NCBI RefSeq assembly: GCF_014205015.1
Contig: NZ_JACHMO010000001.1
Location: forward strand, 6,448,001 to 6,512,000
Reading direction: 5' to 3'
Length of the DNA: 64,000 bases
Origin: Saccharothrix ecbatanensis
Lineage (GTDB): Bacteria > Actinomycetota > Actinomycetes > Mycobacteriales > Pseudonocardiaceae
In this document: positions 1 to 9,224 of the stretch, in pieces
How the letters are laid out: the number at the start of each line of letters is the position of its first letter
How positions within the stretch are numbered: the stretch's first letter is position 1
Made by a program: the position numbers and the translations under genes
The notes under the pieces: model-generated
The model's input: the letters and a program-made list of their open reading frames with translations, nothing else
What the model was told of the DNA's origin: nothing
Databases searched by the model: none

Positions 1-629
<629 letters not shown>

Positions 630-1050
630 CCGCTCTAACCGACCAAGCCGCCAAAGCCGCCAAAGCGAGCAATCCGGCAAGCCCGCCGACACCGTCGCCA
701 ACCCCGTCGACACCGTTCAACGCAGAGGGCCCCGCTCACAGCACGTGAGCGGGGCCCTTCGACGATAAGACGGCCCGCTCAACCAGCCTGGGGGTCACTG
801 GGAGCGGGCCGCGCCACCAATCTTAGCCGGGAACCACGTTCCCTGCCCAGCGGCCCCACCGATCCGGCCGACATTTCCTCCTCACTTGGCAACAGACCGT
901 GTGCGATCTCAAGCAAACGAGTGAATTCGCGTCGTAACAGGTAAGTCACGACAACCGGCCGACCGATGCACTGGATGGGACTCCGCAGCTACGCAGCGGG
1001 GTCGTCCACCAGTGCGGCGCTCTGCCGCGCCGCCCCCGATCGGAGTGCAG
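630..1050. other. Intergenic region with two hairpins after ald
   Basis: 421 bases without a convincing gene. It holds a strong 13-bp hairpin (727-757), then a second GC-rich hairpin (771-811: CGGCCCGCTC pairs with GAGCGGGCCG, and CCAG at 783-786 can pair with CTGG at 798-801). The rest, 812-1050, shows no recognised RNA or promoter. A GGAG at 1042-1045 serves the gene starting at 1051. Confidence 0.6.
727..757 (+). terminator. Terminator hairpin after ald
   Basis: GGGCCCCGCTCAC (727-739) pairs perfectly with GTGAGCGGGGCCC (745-757) around a 5-nt loop. It lies about 100 bases after the ald stop codon. No long T-run follows, which is common for actinobacterial terminators. Confidence 0.7.
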
Positions 1051-1233
1051 ATGGCTGAACCCCAAGGTTGGATCGACTGCCACGACCCATTCGGACGAGA
1101 TCGGTCGATGACCGTTCTCGTCGAGGACGACCGGGTTCTGCTGGTCGCGCCACCAGGCGAGTCCGCTGTGATGTCTGTCACACAAACGCGGAGGTTGCAC
1201 CACTTGCTCGACCAAGCCGCCGACAGGATGTGA
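1051..1233 (+). CDS. Small conserved-looking protein of unknown function
   Basis: 60-residue protein. I do not recognise a named family. The middle holds an alternating beta-type stretch (MTVLVEDDRVLLVAPPGE), followed by a short helix ending HHLLDQAADRM, the look of a compact alpha/beta domain. The ATG at 1051 is chosen over an earlier ATG because GGAG sits at 1042-1045 with 5-nt spacing. The stop overlaps the GTG of the next gene by 4 bases (GTGA), so the two are probably translationally coupled and work together. Confidence 0.6.
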   Translation: MAEPQGWIDCHDPFGRDRSMTVLVEDDRVLLVAPPGESAVMSVTQTRRLHHLLDQAADRM

Positions 1234-1613
1234 CCCGCGTGGACGAGGCACTGCGGGCTGCCGTGCTGCGCCGGCTCGCGCACCTGGACGAGGTGGTCGA
1301 GAACGGCGAAGCGGACGCCCTCGTGCCGCTGGCCCGGGCCGAGATCCACCGCCTGGCCGACGGCTGGCGCCTGCTGTTGACCGTGCACCAACCAGATCCG
1401 GACGGCCGCTGCGGCGCGTGCCCCGGCATCCTGCGGCACAAGAAGTGGCCGTGCCAGGTCTGGAACATGGCCCACCAACACCTCATCGGCGAGGGCGTGC
1501 CGCACCGCGAACGCCGCCGCCCGCTGCGCCCGTTGCGCCGCCCGAACGACGCCGAGACGACGGCCGAGATCCCGTCGGTCGGGTCGAAACCCCGACATGC
1601 CCTACCCGAGTGA
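1230..1613 (+). CDS. Small cysteine-containing protein of unknown function, coupled to the preceding gene
   Basis: 127 residues from GTG at 1230, overlapping the previous stop by 4 bases. The first 60 residues look helical. A C-G-A-C pair followed by PGILRHKKWPCQVW gives three cysteines with nearby His and Trp, a possible metal or redox site; this is an inference. The last 40 residues are Arg-rich and probably unstructured. The function is unknown. The tight coupling with the upstream 60-residue protein argues that both are real genes. Confidence 0.6.
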   Translation: MTRVDEALRAAVLRRLAHLDEVVENGEADALVPLARAEIHRLADGWRLLLTVHQPDPDGRCGACPGILRHKKWPCQVWNMAHQHLIGEGVPHRERRRPLRPLRRPNDAETTAEIPSVGSKPRHALPE

Positions 1614-1661
1614 ACCGCCTAAGGCAGGATGACCCCCGGTAGGAGTAATCGGGAGGGACGC

Positions 1662-2984
1662 GTGCACGACGGCACAGGCCGCATCGTGGTGCAGAACTTG
1701 ACCAAGCAGTTCGGTCCGGTCGCAGCGGTGCAGAATCTCAGCTTCACGGTGGAACCGGGTTCGGTCACCGGATTCCTCGGCCCCAACGGATCGGGCAAGA
1801 CCACGACACTGCGAATGCTGCTCGGCCTGGTGACCCCGAGCGCGGGTCGAGGGCTGATCAACGGCACCACGTTCGCGCAGCTCGGCCAGCCGGCGAGGGT
1901 GGTCGGCGCGGTGCTGGAGGCTCAGGGCTTCCACCCCAAGCGCACGGCACGCAACCACCTGCGGGTCTACGCCGCGGCGATCGGCGTGCCGGACTCGCGC
2001 GCCGAGCAGGTGCTCCAGCTCGTCGGCCTCGGCGCGGCGGGTTCGCGCAAGGCGGGCGGTTTCTCGCTGGGCATGAAGCAGCGCCTGGCCCTGGCCACCG
2101 CGCTGCTCGGCGACCCGCAGATCCTGGTGCTGGACGAGCCGGCCAACGGGTTGGACCCGGAGGGCATCGCGTGGCTGCGGTCGTTCCTCCAGTCCTACGC
2201 GCGCAGCGGGCGGACGGTGCTGATCTCCAGCCACCTGCTGGCCGAGGTCGAGCAGACGGTCGACCAGGTGGTCATCATCAGCCGCGGCCAGACGATGTAC
2301 TACGGGCCGCTGGACAACCTGCGCGACCAGCAGCAGAGCCGGGTCCTGGTGCAGCCGTCCGACAGCGCCGGGTTGGTCGCGGCGCTGCGCGAGGACGGGG
2401 TCAACGCGATCGAGCAGCTGCCGGACGGTCGGATCGCGGTCACCGGCGTGGAGTCCAAGCAGGTCGCGGACATCGCGTTGAAGGCGGGCGTGTCGATCTA
2501 CGGCATCCAGGAGGAGAAGGCCGACCTCGAACGGCTGTTCTTCCAGCTCACCAACGGCCAGTACGCGGCGCCCGGCCAGAACCAGTACACCCAGCAGCCG
2601 CCGCCGGGCTACCAGCAGCCCGGCTACCAGCAGCAGGGTCCGGGCGGCTACCAGCAGCAGGGTCACCAGCAGCCGGGTCACCAGCAGCAGGCGTACCAGC
2701 AGCAGCCGGGCTACCAACAGCAGCCGGGTTACCAGACCCCGCCGCAGGGGCCGTACACCCAGCCGCCGGCGGGTTACGAGCAGCAGTACCAGCAGCCCCC
2801 GCAGGCTCAGCAGCCATCGCAGGGGTACCAGCAGCCCGCGCCGGCCCAACAGCCCGCGCAGGGCTACGAACCACCGACGGGCTATGAACCACCACCGGGA
2901 CAACAGCCGGGACAACAGCCGCCGCCCCAGGACAACCCGTACGGGCAGCAGCACGGTCAGAGCGGCCTCGGGGGCGGTGCGTGA
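1662..2984 (+). CDS. ABC-2 type exporter ATP-binding protein with a Gln/Pro/Gly-rich C-terminal tail
   Basis: Cytoplasmic ATPase of a drug- or lipid-export ABC system, paired with the permease that starts at its stop codon. Visible motifs are Walker A GPNGSGKTTT (about residue 45), signature FSLGMKQRLA (about 140) and Walker B LVLDEPANG (about 155). From about residue 300 to the end (440) the sequence is a low-complexity tail of repeated YQQPG/YQQQ units, which ordinary ABC-2 ATPases of about 300 residues lack. GTG at 1662 is preferred because GGGAGG lies 5 nt upstream; an ATG at 1629 is possible and would add 11 residues. The substrate cannot be told from the sequence. Confidence 0.88.
   Translation: MHDGTGRIVVQNLTKQFGPVAAVQNLSFTVEPGSVTGFLGPNGSGKTTTLRMLLGLVTPSAGRGLINGTTFAQLGQPARVVGAVLEAQGFHPKRTARNHLRVYAAAIGVPDSRAEQVLQLVGLGAAGSRKAGGFSLGMKQRLALATALLGDPQILVLDEPANGLDPEGIAWLRSFLQSYARSGRTVLISSHLLAEVEQTVDQVVIISRGQTMYYGPLDNLRDQQQSRVLVQPSDSAGLVAALREDGVNAIEQLPDGRIAVTGVESKQVADIALKAGVSIYGIQEEKADLERLFFQLTNGQYAAPGQNQYTQQPPPGYQQPGYQQQGPGGYQQQGHQQPGHQQQAYQQQPGYQQQPGYQTPPQGPYTQPPAGYEQQYQQPPQAQQPSQGYQQPAPAQQPAQGYEPPTGYEPPPGQQPGQQPPPQDNPYGQQHGQSGLGGGA
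2577..2950 (+). repeat. Imperfect Gln/Pro/Tyr codon repeat encoding the ATPase tail
   Basis: About 370 bases of degenerate repeats of CCGGGCTACCAGCAG-like units encode GYQQ/GHQQ/PGYE motifs. They stay in frame and are bounded by the end of the ATPase domain and the stop codon, so this is a coding low-complexity tract rather than an intergenic repeat. Confidence 0.8.
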
Positions 2985-3856
2985 TGGGCGACCTGATCAA
3001 GGCTGAGTTCCGCAAGACGACCACCACCGGTCTGTGGTGGGGCCTGATGATCCCGGCCGTGCTGATGGCGCTGGGCTGGTCTCTCGGCACCGGCGCGATC
3101 TTCACCAGCGTCGGCGACGTCATGAGCAGCTCGGAGGCCGAAGACCTCACCACGATGCTCGGCGTCGACCCGTCGCAGTGGCAGCTGTCGGTGTTCGGGA
3201 TGACCCGCAGCATCAACGTGGCCACGATCTTCCCGATGATCTTCGGTGGGCTGGCGATCTCGAACGAGATCAACCGCCGGACCATCACCACCACGTTCCT
3301 CACCGCGCCGACCAGGGTCTCCGCGATGCTCGCGAAGATGGTCGTCTACATCGCGTGGGGCGCGATCTTCGGCGTCGCGATCGTGGCGTCGGTGAGCATC
3401 GGCATCGGCCTGACCTCGAACTCCAACAACCTGCCCGACGCGGGCGGCTGGCTCGCGCTGGCCGCGGTCGGCATCCTGTCGTCGATCCTGATGACGATGT
3501 TCGGTGTGGGTGTCGGCGCGCTGATGACGAGCGTCGTGGGCACCACCGTGGTGCTGATCCTGTACATGCTGCTGATCGAGAACGGCCTGCACTTCGTGCT
3601 GGCCTCGCAGGACCTGTCGGGGATCATCGGCTTCCTGCCCAACGGCGCCGTGAACGGACTGACCGGCTCGGTGGCGGCATCGCTGTTCCTGTCGAACGCG
3701 GGTGTGGTGCCGGACGAGCTGGTGGAGGTCGTACGAGCCTTCGCGGGCGCGCTGGGCGCGTTCGACTGGTGGCTGAGCGGCCTGATCTTCCTGGTGTGGA
3801 CGGGGCTGTTCTTCGTCGGCGGCTGGGCCGCCACGCAGCGCAAGGACATCACCTGA
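2984..3856 (+). CDS. ABC-2 type exporter permease
   Basis: Membrane partner of the preceding ATPase. About 290 residues with some six hydrophobic spans, for instance WWGLMIPAVLMALGWSL, IFGVAIVASVSIGIGL and GLIFLVWTGLFFVGGW, and a large extracellular loop after the first span, as in ABC-2 permeases. The ATG at 2984 overlaps the ATPase stop by one base; a GTG directly before it (2981) is an alternative. The arrangement implies one operon and coupled translation. A strong hairpin follows the stop codon. Confidence 0.85.
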   Translation: MGDLIKAEFRKTTTTGLWWGLMIPAVLMALGWSLGTGAIFTSVGDVMSSSEAEDLTTMLGVDPSQWQLSVFGMTRSINVATIFPMIFGGLAISNEINRRTITTTFLTAPTRVSAMLAKMVVYIAWGAIFGVAIVASVSIGIGLTSNSNNLPDAGGWLALAAVGILSSILMTMFGVGVGALMTSVVGTTVVLILYMLLIENGLHFVLASQDLSGIIGFLPNGAVNGLTGSVAASLFLSNAGVVPDELVEVVRAFAGALGAFDWWLSGLIFLVWTGLFFVGGWAATQRKDIT

Positions 3857-3876
3857 TCGCATGTTCTTGAACGCCT

Positions 3877-3913
3877 GACGAAGGCCGTCCCGAAGCCCGG
3901 GGCGGCCTTCGTC
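3877..3913 (+). terminator. Terminator hairpin of the ABC-2 operon
   Basis: GACGAAGGCCG (3877-3887) pairs with CGGCCTTCGTC (3903-3913), 11 bp with a 15-nt loop, 20 bases after the permease stop codon. Confidence 0.8.
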
Positions 3914-3948
3914 ACATCTCGCGGCCCGAAGCTGTCGGTGGTCCGTCC

Positions 3949-3954
3949 TACTGT
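3949..3954 (+). promoter_or_regulatory. -10 box TACTGT of a probable leaderless transcript
   Basis: TACTGT ends 7 bases before GTG at 3962, and no Shine-Dalgarno precedes that GTG. The same spacing recurs before several other genes in this window. Confidence 0.4.
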
Positions 3955-3961
3955 GGATCCC

Positions 3962-6900
3962 GTGACCAAGACCGACGGCTGGATCCGCAGACTCGCCACC
4001 GCATGCTGGCAGCACCGTGCGCTCGTGGTGTGGTCGATCCTGGCCGCGGTCGTGGGTGTCGGTCTCCAGGCCGTCGGCCCGTTGCTGATCAAGGTCGCCG
4101 TGGACGACGCGATGGCCGGCCGCACAGACCGGTTGACGTGGCTGGCGGTCACGCTCGTCGGCTTGGAGCTGCTGACGTTCGGCACCGCGTTCGTGCGCCG
4201 GTTCCTGGGCGGGCGGCTCGCCGTTGACGTCCAGCACGACCTGCGCCAAGGCGTGTTCGGCGCGGTGCAGCGGTTGGACGGGCCGAAGCAGGACGCGATG
4301 CGCACCGGCCAGGTGGTGTCCCGTTCGATCACCGACCTGCAACTGGTCAACAGCCTGCTCTCCATGACACCGCTGGCCTTCGGCACGGTCGTGTTCGCGG
4401 TGGCGGCCATCGTGGCGATGTTCTGGCTGTCACCGCTGCTGACCGTCATCGCGCTGGTGATCGTGCCCGCGGTCGGGGTGGTCGCGGCGCGAAGCAGGCT
4501 CACGCTGTTCCCGGCGACGTGGTCCGCGCAGCAACGCGCTGCGGACGTGGCGCAGCACGTCGAGGAGACGGTCACCGGTGTGCGCGTGGTCAAGGGCTTC
4601 GGCCAGGAGGCCAGGGAGATCAGCAGGCTGGAGTCGCGGGCGAAGCTGCTGTTCGCCGAGCGGATGCGCGCGGCCCGCCTCACCGCCCGCCCGTCCGCGA
4701 CGCTGACCGCCCTGCCGTACCTGGGTCAGGTGGCCGTGCTGGCGCTGGGCGGTTGGCTGGCGCTGCGCGGCGAGGTCACGTTGGGCACGTTCCTGGCGTT
4801 CTCGACCTACGTGGCGACGCTGGTCGGCCCGACCCGGCTGCTGTCGAGCCTGATGGTGACGGCCCAGCTGGCCCGAGCCGGCGTGGAGCGGGTGTACGAG
4901 CTGATCGACTCGCAGCCGGACGTGGTGGACGGCGAGCACGACGTCCCGCCCGGCCCGGTGGCGGTGGAGCTGCGGGACGTGACGTTCGGGTACACGCGCA
5001 GCGAGCCGGTGCTGTCGCAGGTGTCCCTCCGCGTGGAGCCGGGCGAAACGCTGGCCATCGTCGGCACCGCGGGCTCGGGCAAGTCGACGGTCTCGCTGCT
5101 CCTGCCCCGGTTCTACGACGTGCACGAGGGCGCCGTGTCCGTGGGCGGCGTCGACGTCCGGGAGCTGCGGCTCTCGTCGTTGCGGCAGACCGTCGGGACG
5201 GTGTTCGAGGAGGCGTTCCTGTTCTCCGACACCGTCCGGGCGAACATCGCCTACGGCCTGCCGGACGCCTCCGACGAGCAGGTTCACGCGGCAGCGCGGG
5301 CGGCCGAGGCGCACGAGTTCATCGAGGCGCTGCCGAACGGCTACGACACCGTGGTCGGCGAGCGCGGCCTGACCCTTTCCGGCGGCCAACGCCAACGCGT
5401 CGCCCTGGCCCGTGCGCTTCTGTCCGACCCACGTGTCCTGGTCCTGGACGACGCGACGTCGGCGGTCGACACCGCGACCGAAGCGGCGATCCACCGCACG
5501 CTGGCCGCCGTCACGGCCGAACGCACCACGCTCCTGGTCGCGCACCGCCGGTCGTCACTGACGTTGGCCGACCGCATCGCCGTCCTGGACGCGGGCCGCG
5601 TGGTCGACATCGGCACCCACGCCGAACTGCACAAACGCTGCCGCCTCTACCGCGAGCTGCTGGCCGGCCCGGGTGAGGCGATCGAGCAGGTGGCCCCCCG
5701 TTCCGACGCCCGCCTGGAGCCGGGTCCGGACGGCACCACCCCAGAGCTGTGGCCCGAGTCCGACGAGGACGAGCTGGCCGTGCGCGCGGCGAACCGCGCG
5801 GTGGGCGGCGTCCCCAAGGTGGCCAGGGGCGGTGGCGGCACCTCGGCCCTGCTGGGCGGCACCCCGCCGACCCCGGACCTGATGGACCGCGTCCACGCCC
5901 TACCTCCCGCGCTGGACGTCCCCGAGCTGCACGGCGAAGACCCACGCGCACCGGATCCGGGCTTCCGCCTGCGCACGCTCCTGCGCCCGGTCCGCTGGGC
6001 GATGCTCGGCGTGGCGGGCCTCCTGCTGATCGACACGGCGCTCGCGGTCGCGTCACCGAACCTGGTCCGGCTGGGCATCGACCGGGGTGTGGTCGGCGGC
6101 GGGCTGGGCTGGCTCTGGATCGCGGTCGCGATCAGCTTCACGCTGGTGGTGCTGGGCTGGGCGTCCGCCGCGGCGGGCACGATCGTGACGTCGAAGGTGG
6201 GCGAGCGCCTGCTGTACCTGTTGCGCGTGCGCAGCTACGCCCACCTGCAACGACTGGGTCTGGACTACTACGAGCGCGAGATGGCCGGCCGGATCATGAC
6301 CCGGATGACCACCGACGTGGACGCCCTGTCGAGCTTCCTCCAGACCGGGCTGACCACGTTCGTGATCAGCGTCCTGACCGTCGTCGGGATCGCCGTGGCG
6401 CTGGTGATCACGGATCCGGGGTTGGCCCTGGTCGCCCTGAGCGTCCTGCCGATCCTCCTCATCGCGACGGTGATCTTCCAACGCCTCTCCTCCGCCGCCT
6501 ACGGGGAGGCGCGGGAACGGATCAGCGCCGTCAACGCCGACCTCCAGGAGAACGTCTCCGGTCTCCGCGTGTCCCAGGCGTACACCCGCGAGGCGCGTTC
6601 CGCGGAGGCGTTCGCCGAGCGCAGCAACGCCTACCGCCGTTCCCGCATCCGGGCCCAGCGGTACATCGCCACGTACTTCCCGTTCCTGTCCCTGCTGTCC
6701 GGTGTGGCGCAGGCCGGGATCCTCGTGGTCGGCGCCTACCGGGTCGCGGACGGCACGCTGTCGCCCGGCGTGCTGCTGGCGTTCGTGCTGTACCTGGGCC
6801 TGTTCTTCTCGCCGCTGTACCAGCTGTCCGGCGTGTTCGACGGCTACCAGCAGGCCAGGGTCGGCCTGAGCCGCATCGGCGACCTGCTCCGCACGCCCAC

Positions 6901-7702
6901 CACCGTGCCGCCGGCCGAGGACCCGGTCGGGGTGACGACCTTGCGCGGCGAGGTGGAGCTGCGGGACGTGACGTTCAGGTACCAGGGCACCACCAAGCCG
7001 GCGGTCGAGCGGATCTCCCTGCACGTCCTGCCCGGCGAGACCGTGGCACTCGTGGGCGCCACCGGGGCGGGCAAGTCGACCCTGGTCAAGCTGGTGGCGC
7101 GGTTCTACGACGCGACCGAGGGCACGGTGTTGATCGACGGCGTGGACGTCCGCGACTACGACCTCTCCGCCCTGCGTCAACGGCTGGGCATCGTTCCGCA
7201 GGAGGCGCACCTGTTCGGCGGCGACATCGCCGAGAACGTCGCCTACGGCAACCCGGAAGCCACTCGCGCCGAGATCGAAACGGCCGTCCGCGCGGTGGGC
7301 GCCATGCCGGTGGTCGCGTCGCTGCCCGCCGCGTTCCACCAGCAGGTGGGCGAGCGAGGCCAGGGCCTGTCCGCGGGCCAACGCCAACTGGTGGCCCTGG
7401 CGCGCGCGGAACTCGTCCAACCGGCCCTTCTCCTCCTGGACGAAGCCACCGCCGCTCTCGACCCGGCAACGGAGTCGGCGGTCCTGGAAGCCAGCGACCA
7501 CCTCGCCGGCGCACGGACCACGTTCGTGGTGGCCCACCGCCTGGCCACCGCCGCCCGCGCGGACCGGATCGTGGTCCTCGACGACGGCCGGATCGTGGAA
7601 CAGGGCTCCCACGCCGAGCTGCTGGAGGCGAACGGCCACTACGCGCGTCTCTGGTCGCACGGCGCCGACCTCGACAAACCGGAGCTCACCACCACCCACT
7701 GA
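3962..7702 (+). CDS. Fused two-module ABC exporter (TMD-NBD-TMD-NBD)
   Basis: One 1,246-residue polypeptide holding both halves of a multidrug-type ABC exporter, which are more often two genes in actinobacteria. The first membrane domain covers about residues 15-300. NBD1 has Walker A GTAGSGKSTV and signature LSGGQRQR, but its Walker B reads VLVLDDATSA, with Asp where the catalytic Glu is expected. The second membrane domain covers about 670-960. NBD2 has GATGAGKSTL, a changed signature LSAGQRQL and a normal LLLLDEATAALD. One degenerate and one normal ATP site is typical of asymmetric exporters. About 80 acidic and proline-rich residues join the halves. GTG at 3962 fits a leaderless start; GTG at 3938 would add eight residues. 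The substrate is unknown. Confidence 0.9.
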   Translation: MTKTDGWIRRLATACWQHRALVVWSILAAVVGVGLQAVGPLLIKVAVDDAMAGRTDRLTWLAVTLVGLELLTFGTAFVRRFLGGRLAVDVQHDLRQGVFGAVQRLDGPKQDAMRTGQVVSRSITDLQLVNSLLSMTPLAFGTVVFAVAAIVAMFWLSPLLTVIALVIVPAVGVVAARSRLTLFPATWSAQQRAADVAQHVEETVTGVRVVKGFGQEAREISRLESRAKLLFAERMRAARLTARPSATLTALPYLGQVAVLALGGWLALRGEVTLGTFLAFSTYVATLVGPTRLLSSLMVTAQLARAGVERVYELIDSQPDVVDGEHDVPPGPVAVELRDVTFGYTRSEPVLSQVSLRVEPGETLAIVGTAGSGKSTVSLLLPRFYDVHEGAVSVGGVDVRELRLSSLRQTVGTVFEEAFLFSDTVRANIAYGLPDASDEQVHAAARAAEAHEFIEALPNGYDTVVGERGLTLSGGQRQRVALARALLSDPRVLVLDDATSAVDTATEAAIHRTLAAVTAERTTLLVAHRRSSLTLADRIAVLDAGRVVDIGTHAELHKRCRLYRELLAGPGEAIEQVAPRSDARLEPGPDGTTPELWPESDEDELAVRAANRAVGGVPKVARGGGGTSALLGGTPPTPDLMDRVHALPPALDVPELHGEDPRAPDPGFRLRTLLRPVRWAMLGVAGLLLIDTALAVASPNLVRLGIDRGVVGGGLGWLWIAVAISFTLVVLGWASAAAGTIVTSKVGERLLYLLRVRSYAHLQRLGLDYYEREMAGRIMTRMTTDVDALSSFLQTGLTTFVISVLTVVGIAVALVITDPGLALVALSVLPILLIATVIFQRLSSAAYGEARERISAVNADLQENVSGLRVSQAYTREARSAEAFAERSNAYRRSRIRAQRYIATYFPFLSLLSGVAQAGILVVGAYRVADGTLSPGVLLAFVLYLGLFFSPLYQLSGVFDGYQQARVGLSRIGDLLRTPTTVPPAEDPVGVTTLRGEVELRDVTFRYQGTTKPAVERISLHVLPGETVALVGATGAGKSTLVKLVARFYDATEGTVLIDGVDVRDYDLSALRQRLGIVPQEAHLFGGDIAENVAYGNPEATRAEIETAVRAVGAMPVVASLPAAFHQQVGERGQGLSAGQRQLVALARAELVQPALLLLDEATAALDPATESAVLEASDHLAGARTTFVVAHRLATAARADRIVVLDDGRIVEQGSHAELLEANGHYARLWSHGADLDKPELTTTH

Positions 7703-7717
7703 CGCGGTCGGCGTTGG

Positions 7718-8653
7718 TCAGCCGGCTGCGCCGCGCGCACGCAGCCGGTGCCGGACCTCGGCCGACAGATCGGCGGCGGAATCGCGCAGCGCGTCGATGA
7801 ACATCTGCCGACGGTGGTCGTGCGGGATGTCGTCGCGGTGCGCCACGGCCGTGGCGCGCACGGCGGCGGGGTGGTCGATGCGCACGATGGCGATGGTCGG
7901 GGGTATGGCCGGCACGGCGAGGCCGGGCACGACGGTGATGCCCAGTCCGGCGGAGACGAGGCCGAGCTTGGCGACCCAGTCGCGTGCCACGAACGCGATG
8001 TCGGGTTGCCAGGAAGCGTCGGTCCACGCGCCGAGGAGGGTCGCGTCCCGCTGGGAGCTGCCCGTGATCCACCGTTCGTCCCGCAACCGCGCGCCCGTGA
8101 CGCTCGCGCGGCCGGCCAAGGGGTGTCCCGGTGCGACGGCCACGAACAGCGGGTCGTCGAGCAGCGGGATCAGCTCGACGCCCGCTGGTGGCTGCAGCGG
8201 CGGTGTCACCACCGCGACGTCGAGACGTCCTCGGACGACGGAGAGCAGCAGACCGGCGCTGGCGTCCTCGCGGATCGGCACCCGCGTGCGCGGTTCCCGC
8301 CCGGTGAAGGCGGCGATCGCCCTGGGCACCAACGCCGCCATGGCGGTGGAGAACGAGCCCACGCGCAACCGGCCGGCCGGGCGCGCGCCCACGTCCCGCA
8401 GGTCCTGTCGGATCGCGAGGAGTTCGCCGAGCACCGCTTCGGCGCGGCGGACCACGGTGCGGCCGGCCTCGGTCAGCCGCACGCCGCGCGCCTGGCGTTC
8501 GAACAGCGCCTGGCCGGCCGCCTGCTCCATCAGCGCGATCTGGCGGGACACGGCCGACTGCGTGTAGCCCAGTCGCTCGGCCGCCATCGAGAACGAGCCT
8601 TGACGGGCTGCCTCACGCACCACGCGCAGACCCAGGACGGTGAAGTCGGACAT
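7718..8653 (-). CDS. LysR-family transcriptional regulator
   Basis: 312-codon regulator with an N-terminal winged helix-turn-helix (FSMAAERLGYTQSAVSRQIA, residues about 21-40) and a periplasmic-binding-like effector domain for the rest. ATG at 8653 gives the usual LysR N-terminus and follows a TATCAG box by 8 bases. It is divergent from the SnoaL-like gene at 8726, with only 72 bases between the starts, so that gene is the likely target. The effector is unknown. It ends 15 bases past the stop of the ABC exporter, tail to tail. Confidence 0.88.
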   Translation of the reverse strand: MSDFTVLGLRVVREAARQGSFSMAAERLGYTQSAVSRQIALMEQAAGQALFERQARGVRLTEAGRTVVRRAEAVLGELLAIRQDLRDVGARPAGRLRVGSFSTAMAALVPRAIAAFTGREPRTRVPIREDASAGLLLSVVRGRLDVAVVTPPLQPPAGVELIPLLDDPLFVAVAPGHPLAGRASVTGARLRDERWITGSSQRDATLLGAWTDASWQPDIAFVARDWVAKLGLVSAGLGITVVPGLAVPAIPPTIAIVRIDHPAAVRATAVAHRDDIPHDHRRQMFIDALRDSAADLSAEVRHRLRARGAAG

Positions 8654-8661
8654 GCGAAACA

Positions 8662-8667
8662 CTGATA
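8662..8667 (-). promoter_or_regulatory. -10 box TATCAG for the LysR gene
   Basis: Read on the minus strand, TATCAG ends 8 bases before the ATG at 8653 and no Shine-Dalgarno is visible. This fits a leaderless start inside the short divergent promoter region. Confidence 0.4.
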
Positions 8668-8711
8668 GCACACATGCCAGACTGTCGTTTGTCGCATACC
8701 CGCGACCTGCC

Positions 8712-8717
8712 TAGCGT
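8712..8717 (+). promoter_or_regulatory. -10 box TAGCGT for the SnoaL-like gene
   Basis: TAGCGT ends 8 bases before ATG at 8726, with no Shine-Dalgarno between. It lies in the same 72-bp divergent region as the LysR promoter, where LysR binding would control both genes. Confidence 0.45.
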
Positions 8718-8725
8718 TTGTCCGC

Positions 8726-9151
8726 ATGAGCATCGACCAGCACGACACCGCGCGGAACAAGAAGCTCGTCGAGGACATCTTCGACCAGATGTCCCGGGGG
8801 AACACGCGTGCGATGAGCGACGCGATGGCCGACGAGTTCCAGTGGGTGCTCGCGGGGAACTGGTCGTGGTCGGGCACCTGGGGGCCGAAGTCCGTCGCGG
8901 TGAACGGGCTGCTCCGACCGCTCATGGCGCAGTTCGCCAACGGCTACCGCACCGAGGTGGACCTCGTCGTCGCCGAGGGCGACCGGGTCGTGGTCCAGGC
9001 CCGCGGGTACGCCACCACCAAGCGCGGCGACGACTACCGCCAGACGTACTGCTTCATCTTCCGAGTCTCCGACGGCCGCCTCACCGAGGTCGTCGAGCAC
9101 TGCGACTCGGCGCTGGTCGAACGGGTTCTCGACCCCATCCCCCGGGGGTAG
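8726..9151 (+). CDS. SnoaL-like / NTF2-fold protein
   Basis: 141 residues with the single-domain NTF2-like pattern: an N-terminal helix (NKKLVEDIFDQMSRGN), the FQWVLAGNWSWSGTW strand region, and a final four-strand sheet including RVVVQARGYATTKRGDDYR and YCFIFRVSDGRLTEVVEHCD. Members are polyketide cyclases, isomerases or small ligand-binding proteins, so the reaction cannot be assigned. It is divergent from a LysR regulator that probably controls it. The start is fixed by the TAGCGT box 8 bases upstream. Confidence 0.8.
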   Translation: MSIDQHDTARNKKLVEDIFDQMSRGNTRAMSDAMADEFQWVLAGNWSWSGTWGPKSVAVNGLLRPLMAQFANGYRTEVDLVVAEGDRVVVQARGYATTKRGDDYRQTYCFIFRVSDGRLTEVVEHCDSALVERVLDPIPRG

Positions 9152-9183
9152 ACCACCGACTCAGCGGACTCGGGCACGGGGCA

Positions 9184-9211
9184 GCCCCGCAGCCCGTGCG
9201 GCCTGCGGGGC
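9184..9211 (+). terminator. Terminator hairpin between convergent genes
   Basis: GCCCCGCAG (9184-9192) pairs with CTGCGGGGC (9203-9211). A competing stem, GCACGGG (9174-9180) with CCCGTGC (9193-9199), shares the loop. It lies between the SnoaL-like gene and the SRPBCC gene that end toward each other. Confidence 0.65.
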
Positions 9212-9224
9212 GAAGAGCGATCGC

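Noticed and set aside
1602..2954. A 450-codon minus-strand frame opposite the ABC ATPase
   Set aside because: Leu/Arg-rich low-complexity translation produced by the shadow of the repeat-rich ATPase gene.
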